Shown here: positions 1-14,337 of the stretch, piece after piece
How positions within the stretch are numbered: the first letter of the stretch is position 1
How the letters are laid out: each line of letters begins with the position of its first letter
Origin: Brevipalpus yothersi
Lineage: Eukaryota; Arthropoda; Arachnida; Trombidiformes; Tenuipalpidae
DNA length: 64,000 nucleotides
Direction: 5' to 3'
Assembly: GCA_003956705.1 (NCBI GenBank)
Contig: QZCP01000831.1
Coordinates: 17,438-81,437, forward strand
Notes under the pieces: model-generated
What the model was told of the DNA's origin: nothing
Database searches by the model: none
Seen by the model: the letters and a program-made list of their open reading frames with translations, nothing else
Program-made: the position numbers and the translations under genes

Positions 1-2828
1 GAGAGAGAGACAGATAATTTTTGAATACGAAGCCAAGAGAGAGAGAGCGGGCCCGGGCAAAGCGAGCGATCTGAGCTCAGGTCAAAAGGCGCTCGCAAAA
101 GTTTTGCTTGATAGTAGTAGAGGGAGCTGAATATATGGCAAGGTTATTGGCCAAACTACGGAATCAAAGGAAGAGAGAGAGGAGAGAGACAGTGTGTGTG
201 TGGCGACGAAGAGAGAGAGAAAGAGAAGATGAAGATGATGCCCGGACTAGGAGAAGAGGTTTACATGGAGCAGGCAAGTAGCAAGATCTATAAAATACAA
301 GTATATAAAATTGATGATAGCTGTGCTTGGGATGGAGGCTCATGTAGGGGGTGGTTGGAGATGTGGGCTACAAAATGAGCCTGGCGCGAGGTGAACATGA
401 AGAAAAGAAAGATTATCACTTGGCTCTTTCTCTCTCTCTCACTCTTTTCCCCTTTTGATGCCTTTTTTGGAGGTAAGCTAACACACTCACTGAGTTACAC
501 GCGAGAAAGCCGAAAAAGTCCCAAAAGAGAACGGAAAAGTGGTTTTGTGGCCCGGGCCAAGCGGGCTGCATGGGCCCGTCTTATTCTCTCTCTCTCTGTC
601 TCTCTCTCTCTCTCTCTTCCTTCTTTCTCTCCAATCTTTCTCTCTCCATCCCATCTGAGATCGTAGGTGTTCAAAGCTTTTGCGGTCACTCAAGTGACGA
701 TGAGTAACAAGGCAAGCTGATCCCTGGATGGAGCATTCACTGGACACTGTATTCACGGAAGTGATACAGCCCTAAGGCCCAGAAAAGATGACCAAACTTT
801 CCCATGAGTTATGCCCGTTTTCATGGACAGGTGATGTTCTTGTACCACAGCTATATGTGAAAATTTTACCTTACCCTTGAACATGGTTTCGAGTCCCGAA
901 ATCTTAGTACTAGAGATTGATGATGCTTGCCCGAGAAAAGTCTTTGAAAATGTCCTAGGACAGTGGCTGTCAATAGTTCGTATGCTGATGAGTCATTTGC
1001 AATGATGTGGACTGTATTGCATTTCGAGGAGCAAGAATTTGAAAACCAAATCATGGTGGGTCTCCATATTCACCCCATGTTGTATCATATAGATGATTGA
1101 AAAAGATGAGGATGCTGATGAAGTGAAACCGGAAGCATTTGAAATTGCTCACTGTTTAAGCATCGACTCTTCCGTTTTACCGATGATGGTCAGATAAAGT
1201 TGACCAGTTTGCAGGAGATGTTCATAATGGCTTTCATCATGTTAACAAGGTATTTAAGATGCAAAAAGATCTGCTAAGAATCATGATAAACGATGGAAAA
1301 AGTTTCTTATTCGCCCAATGATTGCGAAAAAATTCTGACATTCATAAGAGATATACAGAAGAAAAAGGAAACCCTGCATAATCTTCATCATTCTGTCCAT
1401 CGGAAGCGGAGTTAGTGAAGGATATCAGAATAATAATTATGTGTACAATTAAAAATAGTGGGAGATGCAAATCAGCAATCGTCATCAAGGCATTTTCATG
1501 TCTTCCAGCCTTTTCAGTTACCCAAAGCCTCAGGATGTTGATACTGTCATCATTCTACTGTCATTCAACTTGTACCACCAAGATGCGGTTATCACAATCA
1601 ATGAAAAGTCTATGAACTTGTCTTGCCGTTCATTGATGAATAAATTATCAAACCAAATGATCTTTCATTCACTTTATTTCCATTTCCTTGTCTCACTTTC
1701 CACCGTTTTCAATCACACACACACTTCTTATTGTCTCACAAACTGTGAACTTCCCTTCCTCATCTTCTCATTCTTCATCTTCCTTCATCTTCTTTCCCTC
1801 TTCCCGTTCAAATGTTCATCCTGTTGATGACAAAAATTATTACTTCCCTATTAATCATCGATATTTTGCTGATTTTTTGACCGATAGTTGGCCCATCACC
1901 AGATCATGGAACCCTTCAAACCATGTTGCCAATCGAATGTTCAATTCCAAATCGCCTGCCACAGCCCATCACTCATCAAATAGCAGCCTGATTAGTCAAG
2001 TTACAGGGCAAATGTTTTGATGAGTAACTCTGATACATTCCCAATAGTGATGAAAGAGAGACAGAAAGAGAGAGGAGAGAGTGTGAAAATGAGGATGCAA
2101 TAAAATGGGATAGAATGATCATGCAAATGATTGTGACAAAGTTTCTATCTTAATAGGATTTTCTTCTTCTCATCTTTTTGCCGCCACTTCAAGCTTGCCA
2201 ATGATGTGTGTGTGTATGCATGTGTTGACGAGCCATCAATGTATTAGCTAATCCGATATACTCTTCAAATACTGGATCATGTAGCATGATTATTTTCTTT
2301 TCCTCTTTTTTCCCACTCAAATCACCTCATCTTCTCACGCTACACACATACTTGATCAATCCTTTCCACTGTCAACGGTCCACTCTCACACAGGGCCACT
2401 AACCATCACAGCCCTTGACCCCAAGCCTGACCCAAAAAGAAGTCCTCACACAAAAAAATCTTGGCCACAATCACAACTCAACACGTGTCCGTGGAGTAAG
2501 TCCATGGAAAGGTTGAGCTGTCAAATGCACACACATTCACATCAACATTCATATTCAGCCGCAAAATTCGTCAAATTATTGCAATAGTAATGGGGTTGCA
2601 TCATCTTTCCATTCTGCATATGTATGGAGATTGTTGGTATTGTTGTTGTTGACAATTGTTGACAATGCTAACTCATTCCCTCGTAGTTTTGGATAAACGT
2701 ATACAATATTGCTCAATGAATTCCCTAGAACAAAGAATCAGTAAGTGTGTCTGTGTGCATGTGTGCGGTTATCATTTGAGTATATGCACATGAGATGATG
2801 TCGAACGTAAGGTTTGGATGGAAGTGAT

Positions 2829-2897
<69 letters not shown>

Positions 2898-5800
2898 AAT
2901 AAAGTTCAAGTGGCGTAGACCATGGCGAAAGAATATACATATATAGATATAAATATGTTCACTATGGTTCCATGGATAAGTAAGTGAGAGAGAGAAGATA
3001 AAGTTGACTGTCAGTGTGAATGCGCTCGAGCCTCGATTATGGTTTGATGGTTTGATGCAAAAAGTGGCCTGAATAGCGTGAAGTGAGGAAGATGGTGAGA
3101 AGGGAGGAAGAAAAAAAAGGAGAAAAAGCGATACACACACAGAGAGAATGGTATTGGCAAAGGGAAAGCTAAAAATACGAGCGTGAAAATGTGAATGCAT
3201 GATCAGTGGACATGGTGATCAATCTTGTAGGGTTTAGAAGCATTTAAATTGCTACAAAAATTGATGTGAACATTACATTTCAACAAAACTACATCGTTAC
3301 ACACGTATACACAGGTCTATATACACTGAGCAAAAGTCATAATTTTCACATCTTTCTGTAAGCTAATCCTCTCTCCATCTCCATCTTTCTCTCTCTCTCT
3401 CTCTCTCTTCAGCTCTTGACTCTCTTTTGATTGACCTTTTCTAATTTTGGGAGGCTGATAATGTGACTTACGTAACTTGAAATGAGCCGAAACTTTTCAA
3501 GACCATTGTAGATCAATTGTTTGCTCAGTTCCTCGTCTTTTATCTGTGCCTTTGAGAATATATAGTACTTGATCTCTTCCACTTATTCTCCTCCATGGAT
3601 TGCCTATTCTTACATCTTGAGAATCACTGTCAATCATATCTTCACACTCTTATTGACCATAGGCAATTGCTTAGCGCGTGAAACTATTGTCTGTAATGTT
3701 TGATCATTTGAGAGAGATAGAAAGATCTTTGATATTTTTTTGACTAACACAAACAGACCTACATTTCGATGGGGAAATATTCTTCCAAGCGGGACAATCA
3801 GTGTCCCGTGTTGATGTAAAGAGACAGCTCTTTGTGTAAGCTATTTTGAGGCCAAAAAAGACTACCACTTCAGCATAACCATGTCCACATACATATACGT
3901 ACACTGACAACTTTACGTAACCAAAATTTCACTATCATCAATCCTCTTGACCGGACATTCACCGAAACACGGCTTTATCATCTATGACTTACGCATTTGG
4001 CTGGAAAATTTGATTCAAATATTTCTATCTATATCTATGTGTGTGTATGTGTGCATGCTAGATATTCTTCGACTTATCGCTAGCTAACACGTTGGCTCAA
4101 TTGTCTCGGTTTGGTGCATTTGCGTTTCATCATCGTTCCGCTGGCATGTTTCAGATATATCAAATAGTGGCAGATGAAGGTGAACAAATATTCATCCATA
4201 GAGACAAGGTGAAGACAAGGTAGAGAGATAGAAAAGTCAAGTATAAGTTTGGGACAAGAAAAAAAAACGGTGAACAAGGTGGGAACAATAAGTATACACT
4301 TAAAATAGGCCATCAAATAGACAAGATTTTGACCAATTTTAGCCACTTTTGCCATGCAATTCTCATGGATGAATCGAAAAATTTTCCCACACACAATTTA
4401 CTTAGGGGAAATTCTGTTCACATGTAATATAAACATATTCATGTATAACCTAAATCAAGGCCTGCGTTCAAGTGTGCAATAAGTTTACATGTCAAAAATT
4501 CAGCCATAAAATTACCATAGAAGAAGGAGGAAGAGGAGGCGGAGGAGGAGGTGATGATGACAGTTGAGAATGGACATTGATTTTATCCATGTGAGAAATG
4601 ATGAAAATTTATCATGAATATACACATTGTTGAGTGTAAATGAGAGAAAAGTAGCTGACTGAGATTATGTATTATGAAGAAGGCAAATAAAGTGGATATA
4701 TAATACAAATCATTGACTTCTGAAATCTGATCATCCAAAAAACACATCACGCCAAGCGCATCAATGTATCTCTCTGCCTCTCTCTGCCTCCGAATAAGGT
4801 GAAGATGATACCTTGTACATCAACCTGGTAATTTTGTACTATCTGAGGTCAGATGAGCTGATAGAATAGTTGTACATTTTATGGCCACAAGATTCACCCT
4901 GAGTCCGATGAGGTGGCCTCATCACTTGCCAATCATATTGAAAAAAGTTTTTGTTCAAATTTGATGAGAATTCAAAATGAATATTCATCGATGAAAGAAC
5001 AGTTAAAACGCTTGAAACCGCAATATTATCAAGTATGATATTAATTTTAGGCCCATTAATAAAGCCCAGATTCTCTCACATCTCTCACTCTCCACAAAGC
5101 GATGGAAATCTGAGTGTTGATGTGTTTTTTTCTTCTTTCATCAAAAGAGTGGCGAAGCCTTCAATTTAGCCATCATCACAAACTCATGCCACATGTGATT
5201 TGACCACTTTGTACTCTTCTTCAATACATCCTATCACCACGCATCCATGAATCCATCCATCCATGCATCCATCCCAGGACACCATCAAGAGAACCCAATC
5301 ATTTATGCACATCAGAACTTGTCCATCATCAGGAACATTTGAAATGCTCGTTTTATACCTGATTTTGTCTACCATGATTATGATTCGATTGGCCAAAAAG
5401 TAACCAGGCAAGATCAGCGAAATTAAACGGATTGCCACCACTTGCAAAGCAGCATGACCACCTTTTTTTCATCTATTCACGTTCATCATTTTTGTCATTA
5501 TTTATCAATCCCACTAGAATGGCAATGATAACCATAATCTGTCTCTTCCCTCTTCTCTCTCTCTCATCTCTTTCTCTCTCTCCTCCAATATGCAAAACTT
5601 GAAAATGAATCTTTCTTCCCGTATTTTCTCTTTCTCTCATCCCTTTTTCAAGTGCCCGGGACTGATGCAAGAAGCTTTACACAAGCCACTGACGGAAGAT
5701 GGAGAGTGAGAAACACGATGGTAATCATCATCTTATTTTCTTATGATCTTAGAATTGCTCACGGTGAGCAGACTAGCATCCAGATGAGGAATCAGACTAA

Positions 5801-5949
5801 CCACCATTATCTAGCTAATTAGATGGAACATGAAATTTGTGAAGTATATTTCATCACTTTTATTTATGTATTGGTCTTTGAAAGATGAATAAGCAAAAAC
5901 GTTTATTTCAATTTTTCAGTCAGATGACTAATTCGTAAACTGTATACTG
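1..5949. other. Intergenic or intronic stretch, no gene supported
   Basis: I find no reading frame here with recognisable protein similarity or a convincing exon-intron structure. The stretch holds GA/CT microsatellites (largest at 2833-2893) and short CT runs near 590-620 and 3390-3407. The part from about 660 to 1460 is not low complexity and has fragmentary reading frames broken by stops, but I cannot match it to a family. It could be intergenic DNA or introns of a gene whose exons lie outside the window. Confidence 0.5.
2833..2893. repeat. (GA)n microsatellite
   Basis: About 61 bp of pure GA dinucleotide, one of many such tracts in the window. Confidence 0.97.
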
Positions 5950-6091
5950 TATCTATCTGTACAGCCGTGTATTCTAGGATGATACAGATAGTTTCAACTG
6001 ATAAAATACTAGTCGCTACTCATTTAGAACTATATCTTATCAGTTCAAACTATTTGTCTCATCCTAAGAAACACGACTGTACAGATAGATA
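5950..6091. repeat. 59-bp imperfect inverted repeat (hairpin)
   Basis: The left arm (5950-6008) and right arm (6033-6091) are each 59 bp and are reverse complements with 8 mismatches and no gaps, separated by a 24-nt loop. The first 15 bp (TATCTATCTGTACAG) are perfectly complementary. It sits in gene-poor DNA. It may be a miniature inverted-repeat element, a long hairpin RNA source or a microRNA-type precursor. The stem is longer than a typical animal microRNA hairpin, which makes a transposon remnant at least as likely. Confidence 0.8.
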
Positions 6092-7238
6092 ATATTTGCA
6101 AATAATTCAGATAAAGCATCACGTGCACTCTGATAAGTTCAAAAAATGAAGAAGACAATATTGGCCTTCACTAACATCACCATGTATCTTTTATTGCTAT
6201 CTTATCTTCCAGCAATTCAATTTTGTGAGTGCTATACAGTCACTTATTTTCAAATTGTATTTGTACTTTTGCATGAGGCAATATTCTTTTCCAACCCTAT
6301 CAAATAATTTCAGTATCAATTTTTCTTTTCCACTCCTCACAAGATAAAATGCTTTTCAACGGTCAATTGAAAAGTCTCCCATCAAGATAACCCAGCAACA
6401 CCAAGTGAAACCTTTAGCTTGGAAATAAAATGCTTCCACTACCTCACATGATATGTGTGTGTGTATATAAACTTTTTAATTGGAATATTCACTATAAATC
6501 ATGATTAGAATGGTGTTCAATGTTTGAGGTCTATCCTTGAGTAAAATAAATCCTATTCGCTCGCTTTCTGCAAGTTTACACAAAGTTTGGCAATAGGATC
6601 AGTTAAATGGGCTGTTTTAATCGGTAAAAATTGCAGGAAAATATCACAGCACACAGCTTCCACTCACTTAACTCCCCATCAAATGTGTGTGTGTGCGCCT
6701 GCAATGTGTATGATTGGGCAAAACAGAAACAAAGTAAATTAAGAGGCTCCATAAAACCGTTATTTTGAGAAGCTTTTGAACAAGTAACTCTTGATTAACA
6801 GTAGCTTACTTGAGTGAAAGTCAAGATTTGCAATATCTTCTTAAATTAACTTAGTTTGACATCATTTACATGATATATATGGATATTGTATATCATAATG
6901 CATTGAGAAAAAGAAGGAGAGAGCGGATTAATTTGCATACTGATCAAGTGTAACCATAGTGAAACTTGGGGAAGAAAAAAATTCGAATTAACATTAGCCC
7001 TCATTTTGTTACTAGATTTTTTTCTTTACCCCTTCTCTCTCCCAGAGAGGCTCAAGTTTTTTGTTTGATACTTTTTTTTCCACCAATCTCACAGCCTACT
7101 GTCATGGCCAATCATTAATGCGTGCATACATTTTTTTCGACATCTAATTTGCATAAAACGAGTATCGCAAATAATACCAACATCATCCTAATGTAAACTT
7201 CAACACTTCTAATCAAAAAATTGATCAACTTTTCTGAA

Positions 7239-7240
<2 letters not shown>

Positions 7241-7272
<32 letters not shown>
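7241..7272. repeat. (CT)n microsatellite
   Basis: About 32 bp of pure CT dinucleotide repeat. Confidence 0.95.
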
Positions 7273-7275
<3 letters not shown>

Positions 7276-9817
7276 CTCATTCCACTTCAATTCAGGAGGA
7301 AAAACAATATCAAAAGACTTGACACTTTTAAATTAAAATTATGATTCATTTTGCCTAAGAAGTTGGCCAGCGAGTTTGCTCTCCCCATCTTTGATCCTGA
7401 AAAAACTATGATTAATAAGCAGTGATTGGCTCAGATTTCGAATACCCTGGATGAGAGAAAATCAAATTCTGTAGAGTTCATCACATGTGAATCATCATCA
7501 ACATTCTCCATCATTTTTGTGTACACGAATCACTTTCAAAAAAATACAACATAGTAAAAGAGTCATCATAAAGCCATCAATCGATTGGCCTAGATGAGGC
7601 AATAACTCGAAAAGATTGCACTCCATTGGAGCGCAGCATCCATACTGATGTCCCACGAGCTCAGGTGCAGTGGTAAAAGATGTCCAGGAATAAGGACAGG
7701 TGTGTTATGTTATTTGTGGTCCTCAGGTGGACAGTTGCTGTGTGCTCGATTGAACAATACATTGAGCTGACTACTGAGGATTATTGGGACATGCAAATTG
7801 ATCAGTAATTGTGAAGAACATTGGTGCAACATGGATATGTTATTATTTTCGGAGAATAAAATTCACTGCTTACCTTTGTGATGGACAATTCGAGAAGATG
7901 AAGCGAATTGTGGTTGAGAAACGGTGGCTAGTGATGGATATGATCTGGATGATGAGCACGAAGGCAAAGACACATCCGAGCCTGTGGATGTTGATGGAGA
8001 TTCGTTTGAGTGATGATCTCGAGCAATATTCATGGCACAAAGTGTCAGTGTGTGGCAGAGAGAGGCAAAATTTTTGAGTCCAAAATGAGCAAAATAGAAC
8101 GAAAAAAGTTTTCAAGAAGTTTTCACCAAAGAAGCGGGAAAATGTTGACCACAAAATGTTGTTACCACCAGTGAATCTGTTGGATAGCTGATGTGTATCA
8201 ATAAGATTCGAGGCCAACAAGTTAACTGGAATCACTCTCTTTTTTTTGCTTCAATCTTTCTCTCAAATGCAAAAGTAACTGTCAATTTACGAGTAAGCAA
8301 AACATTTTTGCGCGGGAAACAAGATCATCAAGCAAAATAAACATCAATCGTCAGTGTTAGTGTTCAATTTCTCCCTATTCACACACACTACAAAACTAGC
8401 GAATAGCAAAATGCAGAATGCACAAGTGATGAGCAATAGACAATCAAACTGGTGTCAGTAAACTTGGATGGACAAACACTAATTAATGATCATATACACA
8501 TTCAATTGTGTAGATAGACATGTGTATCGGTGGTAAGATTATTTTTAAATGACACGATAGTTGAAAGGCTCTTGCAACTTGCAACATCTCTCTCTGTATA
8601 AGTGAAGCTGCTCCCGTCTCGGGAGCATGCTCAACGCTCATGGACCATGGAAGTGAGTGAGAAGTGAGAAGTGAAGAGGGAAAGCTTTCAACTTTTTCCC
8701 TTGGCAAAACTTTTCAAAACTTACGATATGTGTTTCGATTTTAGATCTTAGATTTCGAATTCTTTAGATTAGAATTTGAAAATTGGTAGATGGACTAAAC
8801 AATGAAGGAATAGTGATCGGTGATGGTTGAAGGAAGAGGGTTACAGAATCAATTTTCGATGCTGCTTGTGATCATGGAGGAGTTGCCCCGAAAGTGAGTA
8901 TGGCTTTTGCGAAAATAAGACTTGTGAGTTGATTGAAAGATTGTCCGATTCCTGGCAAGTGTACATGACAAAATTGCAATTACCATTGCCACAGTTGACT
9001 ATCAACAATTGCGTTAAATTTTTGCAATATTTACTTGTATTTATTGAAAATTTATTTTCTTTTCCAAATCTTCTTCTGTTTCCTACTTTCTGCTTCACGT
9101 GGAGCGTTCATCTTGTAGCAGTGTGTCTGTCGCTTGTCATCCTCCACTATTCCCGTAGTCCTGTGCATCCTTCATCACCCTTCATTGCCTCGAAACATGA
9201 CAATTTATGTATATACTTTGGTAGAGAGAGAGACGGTTGTTTTTTGGAATGCAAAAAAGAGGGCTTTATAAGGCAAGAAGATGATGAGAGAGAGAGAGAG
9301 AGAGAGATTAGGAGGCGGGAATCAGGAGAGCGGATAAAAGCATCGTGTAACTCAATATTATATGAGCCCTGGATGATGGAGAGAGTGAATTTTTTTGTCG
9401 CGTGTATTCTTGCACCCTTTTTTCTATACACTTCATGATATTATTGAATCAGAAGAAAATTACTTCTTCTTGCAAACGCTTTTTCTCTAGTATCAAACTC
9501 TCTATCACTTGGTTGCCTTAGCCATCGGCCTCAACAATTGTTCAGATTAACCCGCTCTTTACGCAAGTTTTTCGTTTTTTTTCGTGAATCGTCTTCATTC
9601 TTCTTCTCTTTCTTCTTTCTTTCTGGGTTCCCTTTCCACTTCCATTTTACTCCTTTTCTTACTTATTGAAAGCTTTTCCTTGCATATGAATAGGAATGAA
9701 TAGAGAAAAAGATGCATGTACAATATTCGGGCGATTAAAGTAAGAAAAAGCAGCGGGAAACATGAAAGAGTTAGTGAAAAAAGAGAATTAAAAAAAGGTT
9801 CTTTCCAGAGCAAAGAT

Positions 9818-9819
<2 letters not shown>

Positions 9820-9876
<57 letters not shown>

Positions 9877-10196
9877 NNNNNNNNNNNNNNNNNNNNNNNN
9901 NNNNNNNNNNNNNNNNNNNNNNNNNNNNNNNNNNNNNNNNNNNNNNNNNNNNNNNNNNNNNNNNNNNNNNNNNNNNNNNNNNNNNNNNNNNNNNNNNNNN
10001 NNNNNNNNNNNNNNNNNNNNNNNNNNNNNNNNNNNNNNNNNNNNNNNNNNNNNNNNNNNNNNNNNNNNNNNNNNNNNNNNNNNNNNNNNNNNNNNNNNNN
10101 NNNNNNNNNNNNNNNNNNNNNNNNNNNNNNNNNNNNNNNNNNNNNNNNNNNNNNNNNNNNNNNNNNNNNNNNNNNNNNNNNNNNNNNNNNNNNNNN

Positions 10197-10238
<42 letters not shown>
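9820..10238. repeat. (GA)n microsatellite interrupted by an N gap
   Basis: GA dinucleotides run up to 9876 and resume at 10197-10238, with 320 Ns between (9877-10196). The gap lies wholly inside the microsatellite, so the missing sequence is likely more of the same repeat and the gap length is probably an estimate. Open frames that span it are artefacts. Confidence 0.97.
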
Positions 10239-10241
<3 letters not shown>

Positions 10242-10938
10242 GCTTCAGTCCCAAGTTTCGATAGATCTTATGTAACCTTTCATTATTTAGGCGAGATGCT
10301 AAGGCCCATCAAAAGATATGAAAGCAAATCCACTTTGACATTGAAAGTTTTTTTTCGCTCTTCTCAATTCCATGAGCCAAGAAAAGTTCTAGGAAAGAGA
10401 GAGAGAGAGAGAGAAAGTTTGCAGCTTCTTGCTGTTCAAATTGCCAGCGTAAACGGCTGTGATCAATAGCGTTTGGTGAGCCCAAGATTAGCAGCATGCG
10501 AAAGAAAAATATGGATCACTTCATCTTCTTCAGTTTTTTTGTGTGTATGTATGTCCAAATGACAGTGGAACAGCAAATCATGTTAAGCAAAATATCGGAG
10601 AGAGAGAAATGCTATTCAGGAAGATGATCGCCAAGATCGGCCATAAGCCGTAAGCACGTTGAGATGATGGCAAATTTTTTTTGTCTCTTCCATGACAATC
10701 ACTTGGAAAAAGAAATGAACTAGACTTTTTTTGCTTACTTTCGTTCTTTTTCCTCACTTCATGTTCATATACATGTACAAGTCTTTTTATCAAAGTGAAA
10801 ATGATTTTTAACTTGATTTGTAAGCCAATGAATCATCTCTCCTCTCGATGATAATTATGGTGAAGAAGCATTGAAGAGGGTGGTAAAGTTAGAAGAGCGA
10901 GAGAAAAAGAGATAAACTGGAACTCTCATGAATATTGG

Positions 10939-10941
<3 letters not shown>

Positions 10942-10981
<40 letters not shown>
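10942..10981. repeat. (GA)n microsatellite
   Basis: About 40 bp of pure GA dinucleotide repeat. Confidence 0.95.
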
Positions 10982-10985
<4 letters not shown>

Positions 10986-13572
10986 TGATGAAGGCCATCA
11001 GATGAGTGAACAAGATCATGAGCAATTAATTGCCAGAACTTTTTTATATCCCTCATCTTTTCAAGCTTGACTTGTTCACCACTTTTACATCATACTATGA
11101 TGGTTCTCTACACAGTTGCAATGATACTCCACTATGGTTCCATTTCATCATGGATCAGAGAGAGATGTGTGATGGCCGAAAATTCAAGGTAGAGGCTGCA
11201 AAAAAGCAAAAAATTGCAAAAGAGAGAGAGAGAAGATGAGGAAGAGAAAAAAAGTGATGAAGATTGCCTGAGTTACTATCACCGTTGATTGACAGAGACA
11301 TGAATTACACATCAGATGGTCCAAATTTGCGAGCTAATTAGATGGATACAGCTTCATCAAATATTATGAATATGCTTTATGAGAGCTTGTATACTTTTTC
11401 AAACTTAAGATTAGCCAGACATGATATCAGTATATAAATTTTAACAGTGAAAGCATTGAGAAACTAAGTACATAATCTAGTTAAAAAAGCTAAGATGAAG
11501 AGGGGGAAGTATGAGAAATTATCTCTTCAGCGGAACGGAAACAATTTCAAAATTAAGGCAATCAATTGCCTCAGTCAACTATGAATACACAGCACAGCCC
11601 AAATGCATGTGGTTCTTTTTTCGGTGCTACTTTCTTTCTATTTCTCTTTTTGCAAAGATTCTTGATGTGGCCATCAGCATACAAGTGATGCTAAATATAC
11701 ACTTCATGTACTTCATATATTGGTGAAATTTTCTGCAAGTTGCTCATAGAAAAATCAAGTAATGGAAGCTGATCCAGCAAGAACTGCTAGGATGTCCTAT
11801 CTTGTGGTTCTGAATAACTCCCGAAATTTTCGAGAGTATTTGCATTCTATATCTTTTCATTATTGACACTTCACAGCATCACAGTGTAATTAGACTAATT
11901 AGACTGGTTAAAATTGCTGGCTCCAATGACCAATGCGCAAAACATCAGACAAAAGATTTTCATGGACAAAAGAATTCTTGGAAGACACTAATTTGCGAAC
12001 GAATTTGGTCATGATTAATTCCTTCATGAAAGTATTTTGAGTCACATTAGTCATCATCATTCTGATCATGGTGCCCAGGATTGAGGTTATCTTCCTGAAT
12101 GCCTGGAGAGAGGTAACGATAAGTGCCAATCAAAATGAACCGGTATATAGCTAAGACAGTGCCCAATATGAGTCAGTTTGGTGGCTAGAACATGCAAAAT
12201 TGCTATACTTTCATGCAATCTTCCAGCAAAATACCGAAAATGAGTCATTTAAGTAAGCAATAAATTTTTACTCAAGATCATGGTTCCAATACAGACCGAG
12301 TGCTCATGTTGAGCAGAATGTCTGGACCACAAAAATACATCAAAATTGCAATCCTTTCTGAAAAACAAAGAATTAAAAGAGAGAAGATCTTCGTACCTTG
12401 AACCTAGAACCTAGAACTTTATTTTGGAAACTTTTGCAATGATAAAGTTCAAAGGGCAAAATTTTATCTTCTCAAATCGACAACTCTTGATGGGCTCATC
12501 GCTGGATGTTGCTCTTTTTGGAGAATTAGGCGGGAAGAGAGAAAGTGAAAGTGAATCTCTCACAGATCTGAAACTTAGAACCTTCAACAAATATGTTGAA
12601 GTCATGAGAAATTTTTGAAACTTTTGCACTCAACTGACAGGTCCTCGAGACTGGCTTCGAGAAACAAAAGTGTGTTAATACAAGGGAGAGAGACTAGGAA
12701 GTGGATGATTTGGATAAGTTCAAGTAAACATGTTTGCAAGAGGAGCAAAATGAGAAAGATATTGGAGAGGAGAAAGTATATGCAAAAGAGAGAGAGAGAT
12801 GCTGGAGTGAAAAAGTCCTGGGAAAAGTGAAATGAGAGAAGGTGATGGCGAATAAGGGTCAAAAGTGGGTATGATACGTCGAAAATGTGTTCACTTTATA
12901 GTTTGTAGTCTATGTGTATATTTTGGGCTTACACACAGAATGCAATTAATCATGGTGAATATTTGCTTCCTTTTGAAATGGATATTATCTGAGGAGAAGT
13001 TGAGTGAAAGGCGTGAAGTGAGCAAGCCGAGAAAGAGAGAGAGAGAAGATGATAAAAGAAGGAAAGAAAGTGGAAAGTAAGGTAAGAAATGTGTATGTGT
13101 GTGTATGCTGTCAAGAAATTGTCCCATGAATATATCCCATGAATACAAAATGAGCGGAAAGGGCAGCGGGCCAGATAAGCTTATTTCATCCCAGAACGCC
13201 TCAGATTCATCTCCTCCAGACTAATGATAGACTTTCGCACAGAATCGACTCAATTTCAGGCTTAATTCGCTCTCTCTTTCAAAGTGTAACAAGAGATGAA
13301 GTGAACATCGTTTGTATGCAGCAGCAATAAAAACAATCGAAAAATATCCCCAGAACTTTTATTTTTTCTTTTTCTTCCTCTCTCTCTCTCCCTTTCTCTA
13401 TATACACGTCTCACAGACTCAGTCCGCCCCTTCTTCAAAATCTCAGCTATCATCTTATTCAATTGTCTTGAGGCTATTCCAGGCCGCCAAAAATCGTCTA
13501 TATAGAGAGAGTATACATCATGGAACCCCGAAAGAAGCCCTGTTATCGCTCATAAATGGCCTGAGAATAGGA

Positions 13573-13574
<2 letters not shown>

Positions 13575-13638
<64 letters not shown>
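13575..13638. repeat. (GA)n microsatellite
   Basis: About 64 bp of pure GA dinucleotide repeat. Confidence 0.97.
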
Positions 13639-13640
<2 letters not shown>

Positions 13641-14269
13641 GAAACAACACACTTTCAGGCCCAGGCAATAAGATGAGGAAGAAGAAAAAAAAACGGCACC
13701 AGGTTCATGCCTGATCACTTCATCTCTTTTGATGTCCATGTTCAATCTCCAGGCTATTATCATCAACCCATCGGACAGAGTCTATAACAGCTCTTTTTTC
13801 TCTCTTCTTCTTCTTCTTCTTCTTATTGCGAGCATCTTATTTTCGACTGATTGTCTCTCTCTAACTCCATTATTGCGATGCTCCAATTATCACTCTTGTG
13901 ACTTGATAGACCTGTTCAGTGGTCCTTTTTTTTGGATGTACAAAATCAATTCAAGCCCTGCCGCTGATTAATTATCTTTCCATCTTTTTCGACTATGATG
14001 CATGCGTGCTCAGAGTACATAAAGTAAGTGTGCATGTATGTGTATATATGTATATTTATATGTTTTCTGCTGAACGTTTCATGTTGGAACAGATCAGATG
14101 TGATGGAGAAGGTGAATCTTACACAAAGTGTGCTCTCTGATGTATTGTCGGATATTCCGGTTTGCTTGGCAACCTTCGGAACTCTTCTCCTGGGCCGATT
14201 GCTCAGGGAGGCCAGTGAAATGACCGAAAATCGGAGATCCCAGACCGAGCCTGATAATGCAAAAAAGCC

Positions 14270-14276
<7 letters not shown>

Positions 14277-14331
<55 letters not shown>
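14277..14331. repeat. (CT)n microsatellite
   Basis: About 55 bp of pure CT dinucleotide repeat. Confidence 0.97.

Positions 14332-14337
<6 letters not shown>

Noticed and set aside
868..900. tRNA B-box-like string GGTTTCGAGTCCC
   Set aside because: No A box or foldable cloverleaf is found around it.
660..1460. Non-repetitive stretch with short coding-like pieces, considered as a decayed gene
   Set aside because: Every frame is broken often and no piece resembles a family I know, so I could not support a call.
9595..10264. Long open frames across the N gap at 9877-10196
   Set aside because: They are made of GA/CT repeat codons (RERE or SLSL) and unknown bases. The same applies to frames around 48673-48756.
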